From positions 372,001 to 436,000 of the forward strand of contig NZ_VFSU01000011.1 in the NCBI RefSeq assembly GCF_006385875.1: a stretch of 64,000 nucleotides of DNA. The letters run 5' to 3'. Numbering within the stretch: the first letter of the stretch is position 1; each line of letters opens with the position of its first letter. Shown here piece by piece: positions 16,095 to 25,058 of the stretch. The stretch comes from Sandaracinobacter neustonicus. Lineage in GTDB: Bacteria > Pseudomonadota > Alphaproteobacteria > Sphingomonadales > Sphingomonadaceae. The notes below the pieces were generated by a model. That model made no database searches. It had not been told where the DNA came from and saw only the letters and a list, made by a program, of their open reading frames with translations. Position numbers and translations under genes: made by a program.

Positions 16095-16931
16095 GTGCCG
16101 GAATCGCTGCCAAACGGCCCCGATCGCATTGCAAAATCCCGCTTCCTTCCGGCCATCCTGATGGCGGCGGCCATCGCCGCCCCCGCCCATGCGGAACGCC
16201 CGGAAGACAAGGCCTGGCTGAAAGCCGGGCTGTTCCGCGCCAATGTCGACACGTCTTTGAAGGTGGATGACGCCAACCTCGGCATTCCCGGCACATCGAT
16301 CGACTTCGAGGAGGATTTCGGGTTCCGCAAACATGCCTGGAAGCCGAAGATCGAAGGCGGCGTTCGGCTGGGCAAGGCATTCCGTATCGAAGCAGACTAT
16401 TTCAGCCTTGGCCGCTCCGGCGGTGTAATGCTCGACGAGGAAATCCGCATCGACGACACTGTCTTCCCGGTGAACGCCGAAGTCGATGCCTCGTTCCGCA
16501 CCGATGTCTGGCGGATCGCTGCCGGCTGGTCGCCGCTGCATTCGGAAAAGGGCGAGCTGGGGCTTTCGGCGGGCGTGCACCTCACAAAGGCCCGCTACAG
16601 CTTCGTCGCGGATGTGAACGGTGCGCAGCTGGAGGAGGCGCAGAGCAAGACCATCCCGCTCCCCAATGTCTCGCTGTTCGGCAACTACAATATCGACAAG
16701 ACATGGGGCCTGAACGGCCGGGTGGATCTGCTCTCGATGAAGATGGGGGGCTATAAGGGCACGCTGGTGGATGCGCAGGCGACGGTTTCGGCACGGCTCC
16801 ACCACAACATCGGCGCGGGCCTTGGCTATCGCTATGTCGATTACGATGTGCGGGTGCGCAAAAGCGACCTGCATGCCGATGTGAACTATCGATATCACGG
16901 ACCGTTCGTCTACGCGGAACTGGCCTTCTGA
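16095..16931 (+). CDS. Outer-membrane beta-barrel protein
   Basis: 278 aa from GTG 16095, chosen for GGAG 7 nt upstream; in-frame ATGs at 16026 and 16089 lack good sites. The signal peptide (about residues 10-33, FLPAILMAAAIAAPAHAE) is followed by alternating amphipathic strands typical of an 8-12 strand barrel, such as FRIEADYFSLGRSGGVM, VWRIAAGWSPL and HNIGAGLGYRYVDYDV. The protein ends FVYAELAF with the C-terminal Phe recognised by the BAM machinery. It may follow the AraC pair as a target. No more specific family is recognised. Confidence 0.75.
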   Translation: MPESLPNGPDRIAKSRFLPAILMAAAIAAPAHAERPEDKAWLKAGLFRANVDTSLKVDDANLGIPGTSIDFEEDFGFRKHAWKPKIEGGVRLGKAFRIEADYFSLGRSGGVMLDEEIRIDDTVFPVNAEVDASFRTDVWRIAAGWSPLHSEKGELGLSAGVHLTKARYSFVADVNGAQLEEAQSKTIPLPNVSLFGNYNIDKTWGLNGRVDLLSMKMGGYKGTLVDAQATVSARLHHNIGAGLGYRYVDYDVRVRKSDLHADVNYRYHGPFVYAELAF

Positions 16932-16987
16932 CGGAAGGTCATTGGCGCCGCCGGATCAGCTCCGGCGGCGCACCCGTGACGAACTTT

Positions 16988-17380
16988 TCAGCTTCCGCAG
17001 CCCATGTCGCCTTCCTGGCAGTTCAGCCTGCCGCGCAGTTGGACGACGCGGGCGACCGTGGCGCTCGTGGCGCAGGAGGCGAAGACGCTGGCGTAGATGG
17101 AACCGCCGGAGGCGGGGTTCGACACGAAGGCGCAATGTTTGTCGCGGAAGCTGATCCACGAGCGCTGGGCCTCTTGCAGCAGCTTGGCGTCTTCCGGTTG
17201 CAACGTCTTCATCAGCCGCTGGTAATAGCTGTTCAGCGCCTTGTCGGCGGCTGCGAAATTGCTGCCGAAACAGTCCGTCATTTCGGCCTGTGTCTTCTTC
17301 GTGGTGCAATCCGCCGCGAACAGCGGCGTAGCCGTGCAAGCCAGAAGCAGCGGCAGGATCAGCTTGCCAGTGCGGAACAT
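16988..17380 (-). CDS. LprI-like (DUF1311) exported protein
   Basis: 130 aa from ATG 17380, with AGGAG 7 nt upstream. After a signal peptide (GKLILPLLLACTATPLFAAD) comes the DUF1311/LprI module: CTTKKTQAEMTDCFGSNFAA, ALNSYYQRLMKTL and RSWISFRDKHCAF, with paired cysteines that match the family's disulfides. LprI-type proteins include periplasmic lysozyme inhibitors; that function is not assured here. The C-terminus (LNCQEGDMGCGS) adds further cysteines. Confidence 0.85.
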   Translation of the reverse strand: MFRTGKLILPLLLACTATPLFAADCTTKKTQAEMTDCFGSNFAAADKALNSYYQRLMKTLQPEDAKLLQEAQRSWISFRDKHCAFVSNPASGGSIYASVFASCATSATVARVVQLRGRLNCQEGDMGCGS

Positions 17381-17550
17381 ATGATTTCTCCTCGTTTCCA
17401 ACAATTTCCCCAGCGTGCATAGCGCAGGCAGACGCCGCATGGCCCGTGCAGCTTTCCTTTATTCTGCGCAATTTCCGGAAACGCTCACGAACATCCGCGC
17501 ACACTCTGCCCGACGTGTCCATCCCCCGGTTTCGGGTTTACCACCCGGCC

Positions 17551-18165
17551 ATGGGGCCAAGCATAAACCGGAGGCATTTCGTGGGTAAAACAGGCTTGAA
17601 ACTGGCGGCGTTTGCAATCGGCGCATTCTGGATGACGGCGCCTGCAAAGGCTGCCTCCACGGTGGAATGCCATTCGATCGACTACCAATATACCGAATGC
17701 AGCGCGGGAAGCCTGACGAAACCGCAACTGATCAACCAGATTTCCAGCAGCGCCTGCATCCTGAATCGCACATGGGGCTATAACCCGCGCAGCGGCTATC
17801 TGTGGGTGGCGCAGGGTTGCTCCGGCGTGTTCGCGGATGTTGCCGGTTACCATTACGGCCGAGGCGACGGCTATGATTCCAACGCCCGCATGTACAATGA
17901 CCATGGTCATGACGTGGGCGCGGCGATCGGCGGCGCGATCATCGGCGCGCTGATCGAAGGCATGGTGACCAGCAACCACAGCGACTACAAGCATGAGACG
18001 AGCAATTATGCCCGCCCGTCCCGCGGGAGCGGTTATGACGGTTGCCACGGCACTGGCTGCCTGCTGGGATCGGATTCGGCTCCGGAACCGGGCCAGACGG
18101 AGTTTCGCGGCAATGATTCCCCGCCCGAGCCGGGCCAGCAAGAAATGACCGGCCCGGAGAATTGA
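17551..18165 (+). CDS. DUF3011-like exported protein with twin-arginine-type signal
   Basis: 204 aa from ATG 17551. The N-terminus INRRHFVGKTGLKLAAFAIG has the RR-x-F pattern of Tat signals, ending about residue 37 (APAKA-A). The mature part starts VECHSIDYQYTECSAG, has Cys pairs and NRTWGYNPRSGYLWVAQGCS, typical of DUF3011. A Gly/Ala hydrophobic stretch (VGAAIGGAIIGALIEGMV) follows, then a Ser/Pro/Glu-rich tail with two PEPGQ repeats. In-frame ATG 17446 would add a basic tail and is less likely. Function unknown. Confidence 0.7.
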   Translation: MGPSINRRHFVGKTGLKLAAFAIGAFWMTAPAKAASTVECHSIDYQYTECSAGSLTKPQLINQISSSACILNRTWGYNPRSGYLWVAQGCSGVFADVAGYHYGRGDGYDSNARMYNDHGHDVGAAIGGAIIGALIEGMVTSNHSDYKHETSNYARPSRGSGYDGCHGTGCLLGSDSAPEPGQTEFRGNDSPPEPGQQEMTGPEN

Positions 18166-18354
18166 GCAACGGCGCGGATGGGTAATCCTGTCGAAGACTT
18201 TGGCGCAGCGAAAGATAGCTGTTCTGCCATGCGTTCTGGCGTTGGGGATTTCCGCCGCAGCACAAGGTTCTGAGGCGGCTGCCCTCGTTGAATGCGGCCG
18301 GGCTGAAACTGGCCCGCGATCCTCCATTCTGCCGTACAATAAGGGAGATCTGAC

Positions 18355-19128
18355 ATGACGAACCACAGCATGGACGGGAAGGCGGTTCTGATCGCCGGCG
18401 GTGCGAAGAATCTGGGCGGGCTGATCGCGCGGGATTTCGCGGCACGGGGCGCGCGCGCCGTGGCGATCCACTACAATAGCGCATCTGCCGCAGCGGATGC
18501 GGAGGCGACCGTTGCCGCCATCAAGGCCACCGGGGCTGAGGGCTTTGCCTTTCAGGCCGATCTGACCACGGCCGCCGCGATGGAAAAGCTGTTCGACGAC
18601 GCCAGGAAAGCCATGGGTGGCATCGATATCGCCGTCAACACGGTGGGCAAGGTGCTGAAAAAGCCCATCGCCGAGATCAGCGAAGCCGAATATGACGAGA
18701 TGAGCGACGTGAACGCCAAGGCGGCTTTCTTCTTCCTGAAGGAAGCCGGGAAAACGCTAAACGACAATGGCCGCGTCTGCACCATCGTCACCTCGCTGCT
18801 GGGGGCGTTCACGCCTTTCTACGCCAGCTATGCCGGCACCAAGGCGCCGGTGGAGCATTTCACCCGCGCGGCCTCCAAGGAGTTCGGTGAGCGCGGCATT
18901 TCGGTGACGGCAATCGGACCGGGGCCGATGGACACGCCCTTCTTCTATCCGGCCGAAGGCCCGGAGGCAGTCGCCTATCACAAGACGGCGGCCTCGCTTT
19001 CCAAATTCACCCCCACGGGCCTCACCCATATCGAGGATATCGTGCCGTGGATCCGTTTTCTCGTGACGGACGGCTGGTGGATGACAGGGCAGACGATCCT
19101 TGTGAACGGCGGTTACACCACGAAGTGA
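18355..19128 (+). CDS. Short-chain dehydrogenase/reductase
   Basis: 257 aa. The NAD(P)-binding GGAKNLGGLIA replaces the usual TGxxxGxG, Asp-Leu (QADLTT) and NTVGK stand where NNAG is usual, and the catalytic set is Ser (IVTSLLG), Tyr-x3-Lys replaced by YAGTKAP, and a C-terminal WMTGQTILVNGGY. This is a classical SDR of FabG-like size. The substrate is unknown; the divergent cofactor loop resembles SDRs annotated as 3-oxoacyl-ACP reductase-like. GGGAG 7 nt before ATG 18355 supports the start. A weak hairpin (19139-19163) follows. Confidence 0.9.
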   Translation: MTNHSMDGKAVLIAGGAKNLGGLIARDFAARGARAVAIHYNSASAAADAEATVAAIKATGAEGFAFQADLTTAAAMEKLFDDARKAMGGIDIAVNTVGKVLKKPIAEISEAEYDEMSDVNAKAAFFFLKEAGKTLNDNGRVCTIVTSLLGAFTPFYASYAGTKAPVEHFTRAASKEFGERGISVTAIGPGPMDTPFFYPAEGPEAVAYHKTAASLSKFTPTGLTHIEDIVPWIRFLVTDGWWMTGQTILVNGGYTTK

Positions 19129-19138
19129 CATGCCGGGT

Positions 19139-19163
19139 GGGCCCGTCCGGATCGGGCGGGCCC
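19139..19163. terminator. GC-rich hairpin after the SDR gene
   Basis: GGGCCCG and CGGGCCC arms (7 bp) around an 11-nt loop, 11 nt after the SDR stop. There is no T-run, so intrinsic termination is only possible. Confidence 0.35.
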
Positions 19164-19224
19164 AACCCACCGGGCAAAGGCAAGTATGCGCGCATGCATA
19201 CCGGTTCCGAATACGAGAGGGGGC

Positions 19225-19546
19225 CTGCGGCAGCCAGCGTCTGACATGGGCCAGCGCCGGATACCTCCCGGCGGTTCTGGTCGGCAACTCCGGCTTTACC
19301 ATCGAGGAAGGGGCAGGGGGCACCACGCTTCGCCGTTGCGCGGCGCGGGCTTCGTGGTTCCTGCGCGGCGGGCTGGGCACCGGCGGCTTCGCGGAAACCA
19401 ACCTGACGAGCGAGGTGTTTTATCGCCTTGCCATCACCCCGAACTTTGCGGTGACGCCGGTGTATCAGTTCATCATCAGCCCAAGCCTCAACCCCGGCGT
19501 CGATACGCTCTCGGTGCTGAGCTTCCGGGCGCGGCTGGCGTTCTGA
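19225..19546 (+). pseudogene. Remnant of an outer-membrane porin (C-terminal strands only, OprB-like)
   Basis: The last 50 or so codons before the TGA at 19546 read as terminal beta-strands of a porin: SEVFYRLAITPNFAVTPVYQ, then IISPSLNPGVDTLSVLSFRA, ending LAF with the C-terminal aromatic residue. The pattern resembles carbohydrate-selective OprB-type porins (xLTPxxQxIxxPxxNP). No barrel-sized gene precedes it; upstream codons are low-quality and have no signal peptide. It is probably a decayed fragment. Confidence 0.6.
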
Positions 19547-19736
19547 GGAGACGCCGCTTTGGCGGCGGTTGCATCTTTCCTGTTCGCCGGAGCTCGCATG
19601 TGCGAGCAGGCTGTCGTGCGCGCGCTGCCGGGGCGACCGAAAGCTTGGTGAAAGGCTTTGCGCGCATGGGGTGTTGCGGGGCGGCCTGATCTCACCCATG
19701 TCCCGCATCAGCAGACTTGCGAGGAGGCGTTTCGGG

Positions 19737-20831
19737 ATGTTCATCTTTGCCCGCCGCAGGACGCGCGACAGGAACAGCCAGCAGGGCGGCTTTTCCCTGA
19801 CTTCGATCCTGTTTCCATCAATCGTGCTGACAGTCGCCGTCATTTTTGTGATCGTGCAAATTCTCCAGAGTTTGCCTGAGTTCGCCCCGGTGATCCTGCC
19901 CAATGTGCAGCCGACCGCCGAACAGCGGGGCAATCCGGTTCACTGGATCAGCGAAGCTCGTGAAACCATGCCGTTGATCCTGCTGATCGTCGCCATGATG
20001 ACGGCGGGTATTCTGTTGGCGCTGCGCCTTGGCTTGCGGCCGCTGAGGCACATATCGGCGCTGGCCGCCGACATCGGGCCGGCCACCATCACCCAACGCC
20101 TGCCCTTGCGCTCGACACCGCGGGAAATCGCGCCGCTGGTGATCGCCTTCAATGCGACGCTGGATCGTCTGGAAGCGGGCTGGCGCGCGCAGCGGGAATT
20201 TTCCGCGAATGCGGCGCACGAATTGCGCACGCCTCTGGCCACGCTGCGGGCACAGGTGGAAAGCGTGCTGGCTCCGGAAGATCGCAAGGGTGCCATTGAG
20301 GAGTTTGAACGGCTGGGCAGGCTGATCGCACAGCTTCTGGCGCTGGCCGAGGCGGACAATGGCGAAGATCTGGAGATGATTCCCTTCGATCTCGTCGAAC
20401 TGGCGCGAAGCGTGGCCAGCGATATGGCCGGCCCCATCGTGGCGGGTGGGCGCAACATCGCCTTTGAAACCGCCCATGCGCAATGGGCGTGCCGGGGCGC
20501 GCCGGGGCTGGTGGAAGTGGCGCTGCGCAACCTGCTGGAGAATGCCGTTCGCCATACCCCGGCGGGCAGCGAGATCATTGTGTCCATCGATGCGGAAGGT
20601 CGGCTGAGTGTGTCCGATAACGGCCCCGGCGTGCCGCCCGGATTTCACGGCCGCCTGTTCCAGCGCTTCAGCAAGGCCGATGCGCATGGCTTTGGCGCGG
20701 GGCTGGGCCTTTCGATCGTCCGCCGCGTGATGCAGCTGCACGGCGGGGATGCGCGCCTTCAGCCTTCGGCCACGGGCGCGCGCTTCGTGCTGGAGTTCGC
20801 CGCCGCAGACAAACCGGGGCCGCACGCGTGA
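19737..20831 (+). CDS. Sensor histidine kinase
   Basis: 364 aa from ATG 19737, chosen for AGGAGG 9 nt upstream; an in-frame ATG at 19698 lacks one. Two TM helices (ILFPSIVLTVAVIFVIVQIL and MPLILLIVAMMTAGILLALR) bracket a short periplasmic loop. A HAMP-like linker, a dimerisation box with phospho-His (AHELRTPLATL) and an HATPase domain (NLLENAVRH, DNGPGVP, GFGAGLGLSI) follow. The small loop suggests sensing in or near the membrane. The stop overlaps the response regulator start, and an efflux block follows, so it likely controls that block. Confidence 0.92.
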   Translation: MFIFARRRTRDRNSQQGGFSLTSILFPSIVLTVAVIFVIVQILQSLPEFAPVILPNVQPTAEQRGNPVHWISEARETMPLILLIVAMMTAGILLALRLGLRPLRHISALAADIGPATITQRLPLRSTPREIAPLVIAFNATLDRLEAGWRAQREFSANAAHELRTPLATLRAQVESVLAPEDRKGAIEEFERLGRLIAQLLALAEADNGEDLEMIPFDLVELARSVASDMAGPIVAGGRNIAFETAHAQWACRGAPGLVEVALRNLLENAVRHTPAGSEIIVSIDAEGRLSVSDNGPGVPPGFHGRLFQRFSKADAHGFGAGLGLSIVRRVMQLHGGDARLQPSATGARFVLEFAAADKPGPHA

Positions 20832-21538
20832 GAATCCTGTTCGTGGAAGACAATGCGCGGCTGGGCGAAGCCACGCATAAGGCTCTGACCCGCGCGGGCT
20901 TCGCGGTGGACCTGTTCGAAACGCCGGAGGATGGTCGGCACGCCTGGCGGGTGGCGAATTACGATGTCGCCATCCTCGATATCATGCTGGCGCGGCGCAA
21001 CGGGTTTGAAACGCAAAGCGGGCTGGAACTGCTGGCCCGCGCCCGCGCCGCCGGGATCACAACCCCGGTGCTTCTGCTCACCGCTCTGGGCAGCATCGCT
21101 GAGCGTGTGCGCGGCCTTGATGCCGGGGCGGACGATTATCTGGTGAAGCCCTTTGCCATGGAGGAACTGGTGGCGCGCCTCAGGGCGCTGCGTCGGCGGC
21201 CGCTGCCGCTGGCGGAAAATGTGATCCAGTTCGGCGATGTGATCTATGATGCGGCCGCGCGGGAGATTGTGGTGGGCGATGGCCGCGCGGGGTTGTCGCG
21301 GGGGGAAAGCATCGTGCTGGAGCGCTTCCTGCGCGCGCCGGACCGGGTGATCACCAAGGCGCAACTGGGGGAAAGCCTGCATTCGCTGGAGCAGGATTTC
21401 ACCGACAATTCGATTCAGGTGCATGTGCACCGGGTGCGCGCAAAGCTGGCGGAACTGGGCGCGCGCGTCTCGATCCGCACCCTGCGGGGGCTTGGCTATA
21501 TGGCGGTGGAAAGCGCGAAAGATCGCCACACAATATAA
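20828..21538 (+). CDS. OmpR-family response regulator
   Basis: 236 aa from GTG 20828, overlapping the kinase stop by 4 nt. The receiver domain has acidic VEDN near the N-terminus, the phospho-acceptor Asp in AILDIMLARRNG, Thr in LLTALG and Lys in YLVKPF. The C-terminal winged helix includes VITKAQLGESLHS and NSIQVHVHRVRAKL with RTLRGLGYM. A short insertion after the phospho-Asp (ARRNGFETQSGLELL) is longer than usual. It probably activates the mipA-like/RND genes starting 71 bp downstream. Confidence 0.93.
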   Translation: MRILFVEDNARLGEATHKALTRAGFAVDLFETPEDGRHAWRVANYDVAILDIMLARRNGFETQSGLELLARARAAGITTPVLLLTALGSIAERVRGLDAGADDYLVKPFAMEELVARLRALRRRPLPLAENVIQFGDVIYDAAAREIVVGDGRAGLSRGESIVLERFLRAPDRVITKAQLGESLHSLEQDFTDNSIQVHVHRVRAKLAELGARVSIRTLRGLGYMAVESAKDRHTI

Positions 21539-21583
21539 AGCCGTCGCCTGAAAGGTTGGTGGAAGCTAGGGGCATCACGAGGA

Positions 21584-21605
21584 CGGTCTCATCGCACGGA
21601 GACCG
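21584..21605 (+). promoter_or_regulatory. Hairpin enclosing the ribosome-binding site of the MipA-like gene
   Basis: Perfect 7-bp arms CGGTCTC (21584-21590) and GAGACCG (21599-21605) with an 8-nt loop. The right arm holds most of the GGAGA ribosome site for ATG 21610, so folding would hide it. It could instead be a DNA operator for the upstream response regulator. Confidence 0.4.
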
Positions 21606-21609
21606 ACAT

Positions 21610-22500
21610 ATGCCCACCACAGCAACGCCCATCGAACATCCTGCTTTTGCCCGGCCGCGCACCCGCACCCGCCTGACGGCACTGGCCCTGCTGTCCGTCG
21701 CGGTCTGGCATGGCCCGGCCCTTGCGCAGCAGCCGCCAGCCGAAGGGCCGCCCGCTGAAGCACCGGACGATAATATGCCCGGCGGCTGGCTCGGCTGGAT
21801 CATCGGCCCGTCCTCACCGGGGCAGGGCAACCAGTTCAACCTTGGCGTCGGCGGCGCTTACATGCCGGCCTATATGGGGGCGAAAGACTATCGGTTTCAG
21901 CCGCTTCCGACGGTCGACATCAAATATGGCCGTTTCTTCCTGACCTTTCAGGACGGGCTCGGCGCGAATTTCATCAACAACGAGAACATCACCATCGGCG
22001 CAGGGCTGACCATTGCCGACAACTACCGTTCGAAGGATGTGCCGGACGGCATCGGCGGGCTATCGTTCGGCCTTGGCGCGCGCGGTTTCGTGACGCTGCG
22101 CCAGTTCGGCTTCGAAGCGACCACGGGTGTCACCAAGATCATCACCGGCAGCACGGGCGGCGTCCTTGCCGACTTCAACCTGTCACGCCCGGTCATGGTC
22201 AACGAGCGGTTGTTCATCAATCCCACCATCGGCGCACGCTGGGCCAACGGCCGCCACAACAACCGCTATTTCGGCATCAACGCGCAACAGTCCGAGGCCT
22301 CGGGCCTCGCGGAGTTCAGCACCGGCAGCGGCATGCTGGACGCCAAGTTCGATGTCGGCGTGCAGTATCGGCTGACGGAGCATCTGGGACTGGGTGTCGT
22401 CGGCGGTGTGACCACTTTGCTGGGCGACGTGAAGAACAGCCCCATCGTCGAGAAGAAGACGGCCCCCTACGCAATCGGTTTCATCAGCTACAGCTTCTGA
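21610..22500 (+). CDS. MipA/OmpV-family outer-membrane protein
   Basis: 296 aa from ATG 21610 (GGAG 8 nt upstream). A signal peptide ends near LAQQ. The mature barrel shows the family's opening (NLGVGGAYMPAYMGAKDYRF, PLPTVDIKYGRFFLTFQDGL) and closes with PYAIGFISYSF, a terminal Phe. MipA/OmpV proteins were first tied to murein synthesis scaffolds and to antibiotic resistance. The 4-bp gap to the efflux outer-membrane gene and the upstream two-component pair suggest one stress-responsive unit. Confidence 0.9.
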   Translation: MPTTATPIEHPAFARPRTRTRLTALALLSVAVWHGPALAQQPPAEGPPAEAPDDNMPGGWLGWIIGPSSPGQGNQFNLGVGGAYMPAYMGAKDYRFQPLPTVDIKYGRFFLTFQDGLGANFINNENITIGAGLTIADNYRSKDVPDGIGGLSFGLGARGFVTLRQFGFEATTGVTKIITGSTGGVLADFNLSRPVMVNERLFINPTIGARWANGRHNNRYFGINAQQSEASGLAEFSTGSGMLDAKFDVGVQYRLTEHLGLGVVGGVTTLLGDVKNSPIVEKKTAPYAIGFISYSF

Positions 22501-22504
22501 CCCG

Positions 22505-23944
22505 GTGGCGTTTCGCAACAGCCTTCTGCTGCTCGTGCTGTTGGGCGGGTGCGCCTTGCAGCCCGCCTATCAGCGCCCGGCGTTGCCCATGCCTGCCGCG
22601 TGGAGCAACGCCGGGGCGGGTGCGCCGCAGCAAGCCGATGCCGGGGACTGGTGGAAACGGCTGAACGATCCTGCCGTCGATCAGCTTGTTTCGGCGGGCC
22701 TCTCCGACAATCCCACGCTCGCGGAAGCGGCGGCGCGCGTCGATCTGGCGCGCGCCGCGCTGGGTTTGGCCGACGCGGAAAAGCCGCCAAAACTGGGTGT
22801 GGCGGCCGGCGCGGCGCAGTCCCGCCAACCGGCGGGCACGGCGACCACGCGCCAGAGCGCGGCGGATATCGGGGCCAGCCTCTCTTGGGAGATCGATCTG
22901 TGGGGCCGTGTGCGCGCCAGTTCGGCGGCGGCGCACCATCGCCTGACAGCGCGAACGGCGGAAGCCGGGGCCGCGCGGCTGTCCGTCGCCGCCGATATCG
23001 CCGATGCGGTGCTGGCGCTGCGCGCGTGCAACCTGCTACTGGACATTCGCGAGCGCGATATTGCGTCACGCGAAACCGAGCTGGAGATCAGCCGCGCCCG
23101 GTTGACGCTTGGCAGCATCGCGCCGGCGCGGCTGGCCACCGCGCAAAGCAACCTCGCCTCCGCGCGGACGGATCGCATCGCTCAGGAGGAGGTCTGCACC
23201 CGCCTTGTCGATGCGCTGGTGGCGCTGAGCGGCGTGGAAGCTGCGGATGTTCGCAAGGCCATGCAGCAGACCGATGGGCTTGATAGCCAACTGCCCGAGC
23301 CGCCGCCATTCGTGCCGGAGCTTCCGGCAACCCTGTTGCTAGGCCACCCCTCGGTGATCGCGGCCGAGCGCGAGGTGGCCGCCAGATGGTCGGACATCGC
23401 CGTCGCCCGCGCCGAGCGGCTGCCGCGCCTTGATCTCGCCGCCGCGCTGACGGGGCAGTGGATCCGGGTGCTCGGCTCGAACGCCGCGCTCGTCAGCGGT
23501 TCGGCGGGTGCCGCGCTGACGGGGTCGCTGCTGGATGGCGGGGCCGGTGCGGCGAACGTGCGCGGTGCTGAAGCCGCCTATCGGGAGGCGGTGGCGCAAC
23601 TTGCGGGCGCAGTCCGCGCGGCGGTCCGGGATATCGAAGACGGGCTGGCGGCCCGCCGCTCCGCCGATCAGCGCATCGAAACCACAGTGGCCGCGCTGAC
23701 GGCTGCGCGGTTCGCCATGCAGGCGGACGAGGCGCGCTGGCGGGCAGGCGCAATCGCCCAATATGAACTGGAAGACTCCCGGCGGCAGTACAACCGCTCT
23801 CAGGAAAGCGTAATCGTCGCCATGGCCGACCGGGCGCGGGCGTGGGTCATGCTGGTCCGGCGAAGCGGCACGAGTTGGAATTCCGCCGCCGCCGCATCCG
23901 GGCAGGCGGGCCTTGCAAACGGGAGCTTCGATGAACGCGGCTGA
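22505..23944 (+). CDS. RND efflux outer-membrane lipoprotein (NodT/OprM family)
   Basis: 479 aa from GTG 22505, translationally coupled to the gene before it. The lipobox LLGGC acylates Cys15. Then come the family's opening YQRPALPMPAAW and DWWKRLNDPAVDQLVSAGLS, two long helical-hairpin repeats (for example ASLSWEIDLWGRVRAS near 120), and the second repeat (RLPRLDLAAALTGQWIRVLG). It forms the trimeric TolC-like exit duct for the membrane fusion protein and RND pump that follow. The stop lies 14 nt inside the next gene's start, so the genes overlap. Confidence 0.93.
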   Translation: MAFRNSLLLLVLLGGCALQPAYQRPALPMPAAWSNAGAGAPQQADAGDWWKRLNDPAVDQLVSAGLSDNPTLAEAAARVDLARAALGLADAEKPPKLGVAAGAAQSRQPAGTATTRQSAADIGASLSWEIDLWGRVRASSAAAHHRLTARTAEAGAARLSVAADIADAVLALRACNLLLDIRERDIASRETELEISRARLTLGSIAPARLATAQSNLASARTDRIAQEEVCTRLVDALVALSGVEAADVRKAMQQTDGLDSQLPEPPPFVPELPATLLLGHPSVIAAEREVAARWSDIAVARAERLPRLDLAAALTGQWIRVLGSNAALVSGSAGAALTGSLLDGGAGAANVRGAEAAYREAVAQLAGAVRAAVRDIEDGLAARRSADQRIETTVAALTAARFAMQADEARWRAGAIAQYELEDSRRQYNRSQESVIVAMADRARAWVMLVRRSGTSWNSAAAASGQAGLANGSFDERG

Positions 23945-25058
23945 GGACAGACATTATGCCGAGGAACTCGCGGCGCAGGCGCAGTCCGGCGTGCCGATGA
24001 AGGCCGCCGGTTGCGCCATCGCGGTCGCGCTGCTTCTGGCGCTGGGGATTGGCTATATGCTGTTCGCGGGGGCGGATGCCAACCCGCCCGCCGCGCTGCA
24101 AGCCCATCCGGCGCTGACGGTTGCCGTCGCGCGGCCTCGCTTCGAAACATGGCCCGATACGCTGTCTGCCTCCGGCGTGATCGCGCCTTGGGAGGAGGCG
24201 AGCATTGGCACCCAGATCGGCAGTTACCAGTTGATCGAGGTGCGCGCGAATGTCGGCGATCAGGTGCGGCGCGGGCAGCTTCTCGCCCGGCTCAATCCGG
24301 CCTTGTTGCGGGCCGAGGAAGCGCAACTGATCGCCCGTTACGAGCAGGCAAAGACGAACGACCGGCGCGCGAAAGCGCTGCAGGCGGCGGGCGGCATCAG
24401 CGATCAGGATGCGCTGCAATCCGCGACCGACGTGAAAACCGCTTCGGCGATGCTGGCCGCCAAACGGCTGGAGCTGCGCTACACCGCCATCCTCGCGCCG
24501 GACGATGGCGCGATCAGCGCCCGCACCGCCACCCTTGGCGCGGTGGTGCCCGCCGGGCAGGAACTGTTCCGGATGATCCGCCGGAACCGGCTGGAGTGGC
24601 GCGGCGAACTGACGGCCCAGCAGCTTCCGTCCGTCGTTCCCGGCCAGCGGATCGCGCTGATCCTGCCCGACGGCAGCAGCGCCAGCGCCGTGGTTCGCCA
24701 GATCGCCCCGGCGCTGAACGACCAGTCCCGCCTCGCCATCGTCTATGCCGATGTTGAGCCGGGCAGCCGGGCGCGGGCGGGCATGTATGTGGGCGGGAGC
24801 ATCGCCAGAGGGCAGTCGCCCGCGCTGGTGGTGCCTGCGGACGCGGTGGTGATCCGCGACGGGCACAATCATGTGGTGGAAATCGTCGGGGCGGGGGAGA
24901 CACCGAAGGTCGCGCTGCGCCGGGTGACGCCGGGCCGCCGCCGGGGGGACACGGTTGAAATCGTGCATGGCCTTGCGGGCAAGGAACGGCTGGTGCTGCG
25001 CGGCGGGGCGTTCCTGAACGACGGCGACGTGGTCCGCCTGTCAGGAGCGCCGCGATGA
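23931..25058 (+). CDS. RND efflux periplasmic adaptor (membrane fusion protein)
   Basis: 375 aa from ATG 23931 (GGGAG 5 nt upstream), overlapping the outer-membrane gene by 14 nt. One N-terminal TM helix (AIAVALLLALGIGYMLFAGA) anchors the protein. Then come a biotinyl-lipoyl half-motif (VRANVGDQVRRGQLLARLNP), a short alpha-hairpin (AKTNDRRAKALQAAGGISDQ), the second lipoyl half (YTAILAPDDGAISARTATLG) and beta-barrel and membrane-proximal domains. It bridges pump and duct. The stop overlaps the pump start (ATGA). Confidence 0.93.
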   Translation: MNAAEDRHYAEELAAQAQSGVPMKAAGCAIAVALLLALGIGYMLFAGADANPPAALQAHPALTVAVARPRFETWPDTLSASGVIAPWEEASIGTQIGSYQLIEVRANVGDQVRRGQLLARLNPALLRAEEAQLIARYEQAKTNDRRAKALQAAGGISDQDALQSATDVKTASAMLAAKRLELRYTAILAPDDGAISARTATLGAVVPAGQELFRMIRRNRLEWRGELTAQQLPSVVPGQRIALILPDGSSASAVVRQIAPALNDQSRLAIVYADVEPGSRARAGMYVGGSIARGQSPALVVPADAVVIRDGHNHVVEIVGAGETPKVALRRVTPGRRRGDTVEIVHGLAGKERLVLRGGAFLNDGDVVRLSGAPR

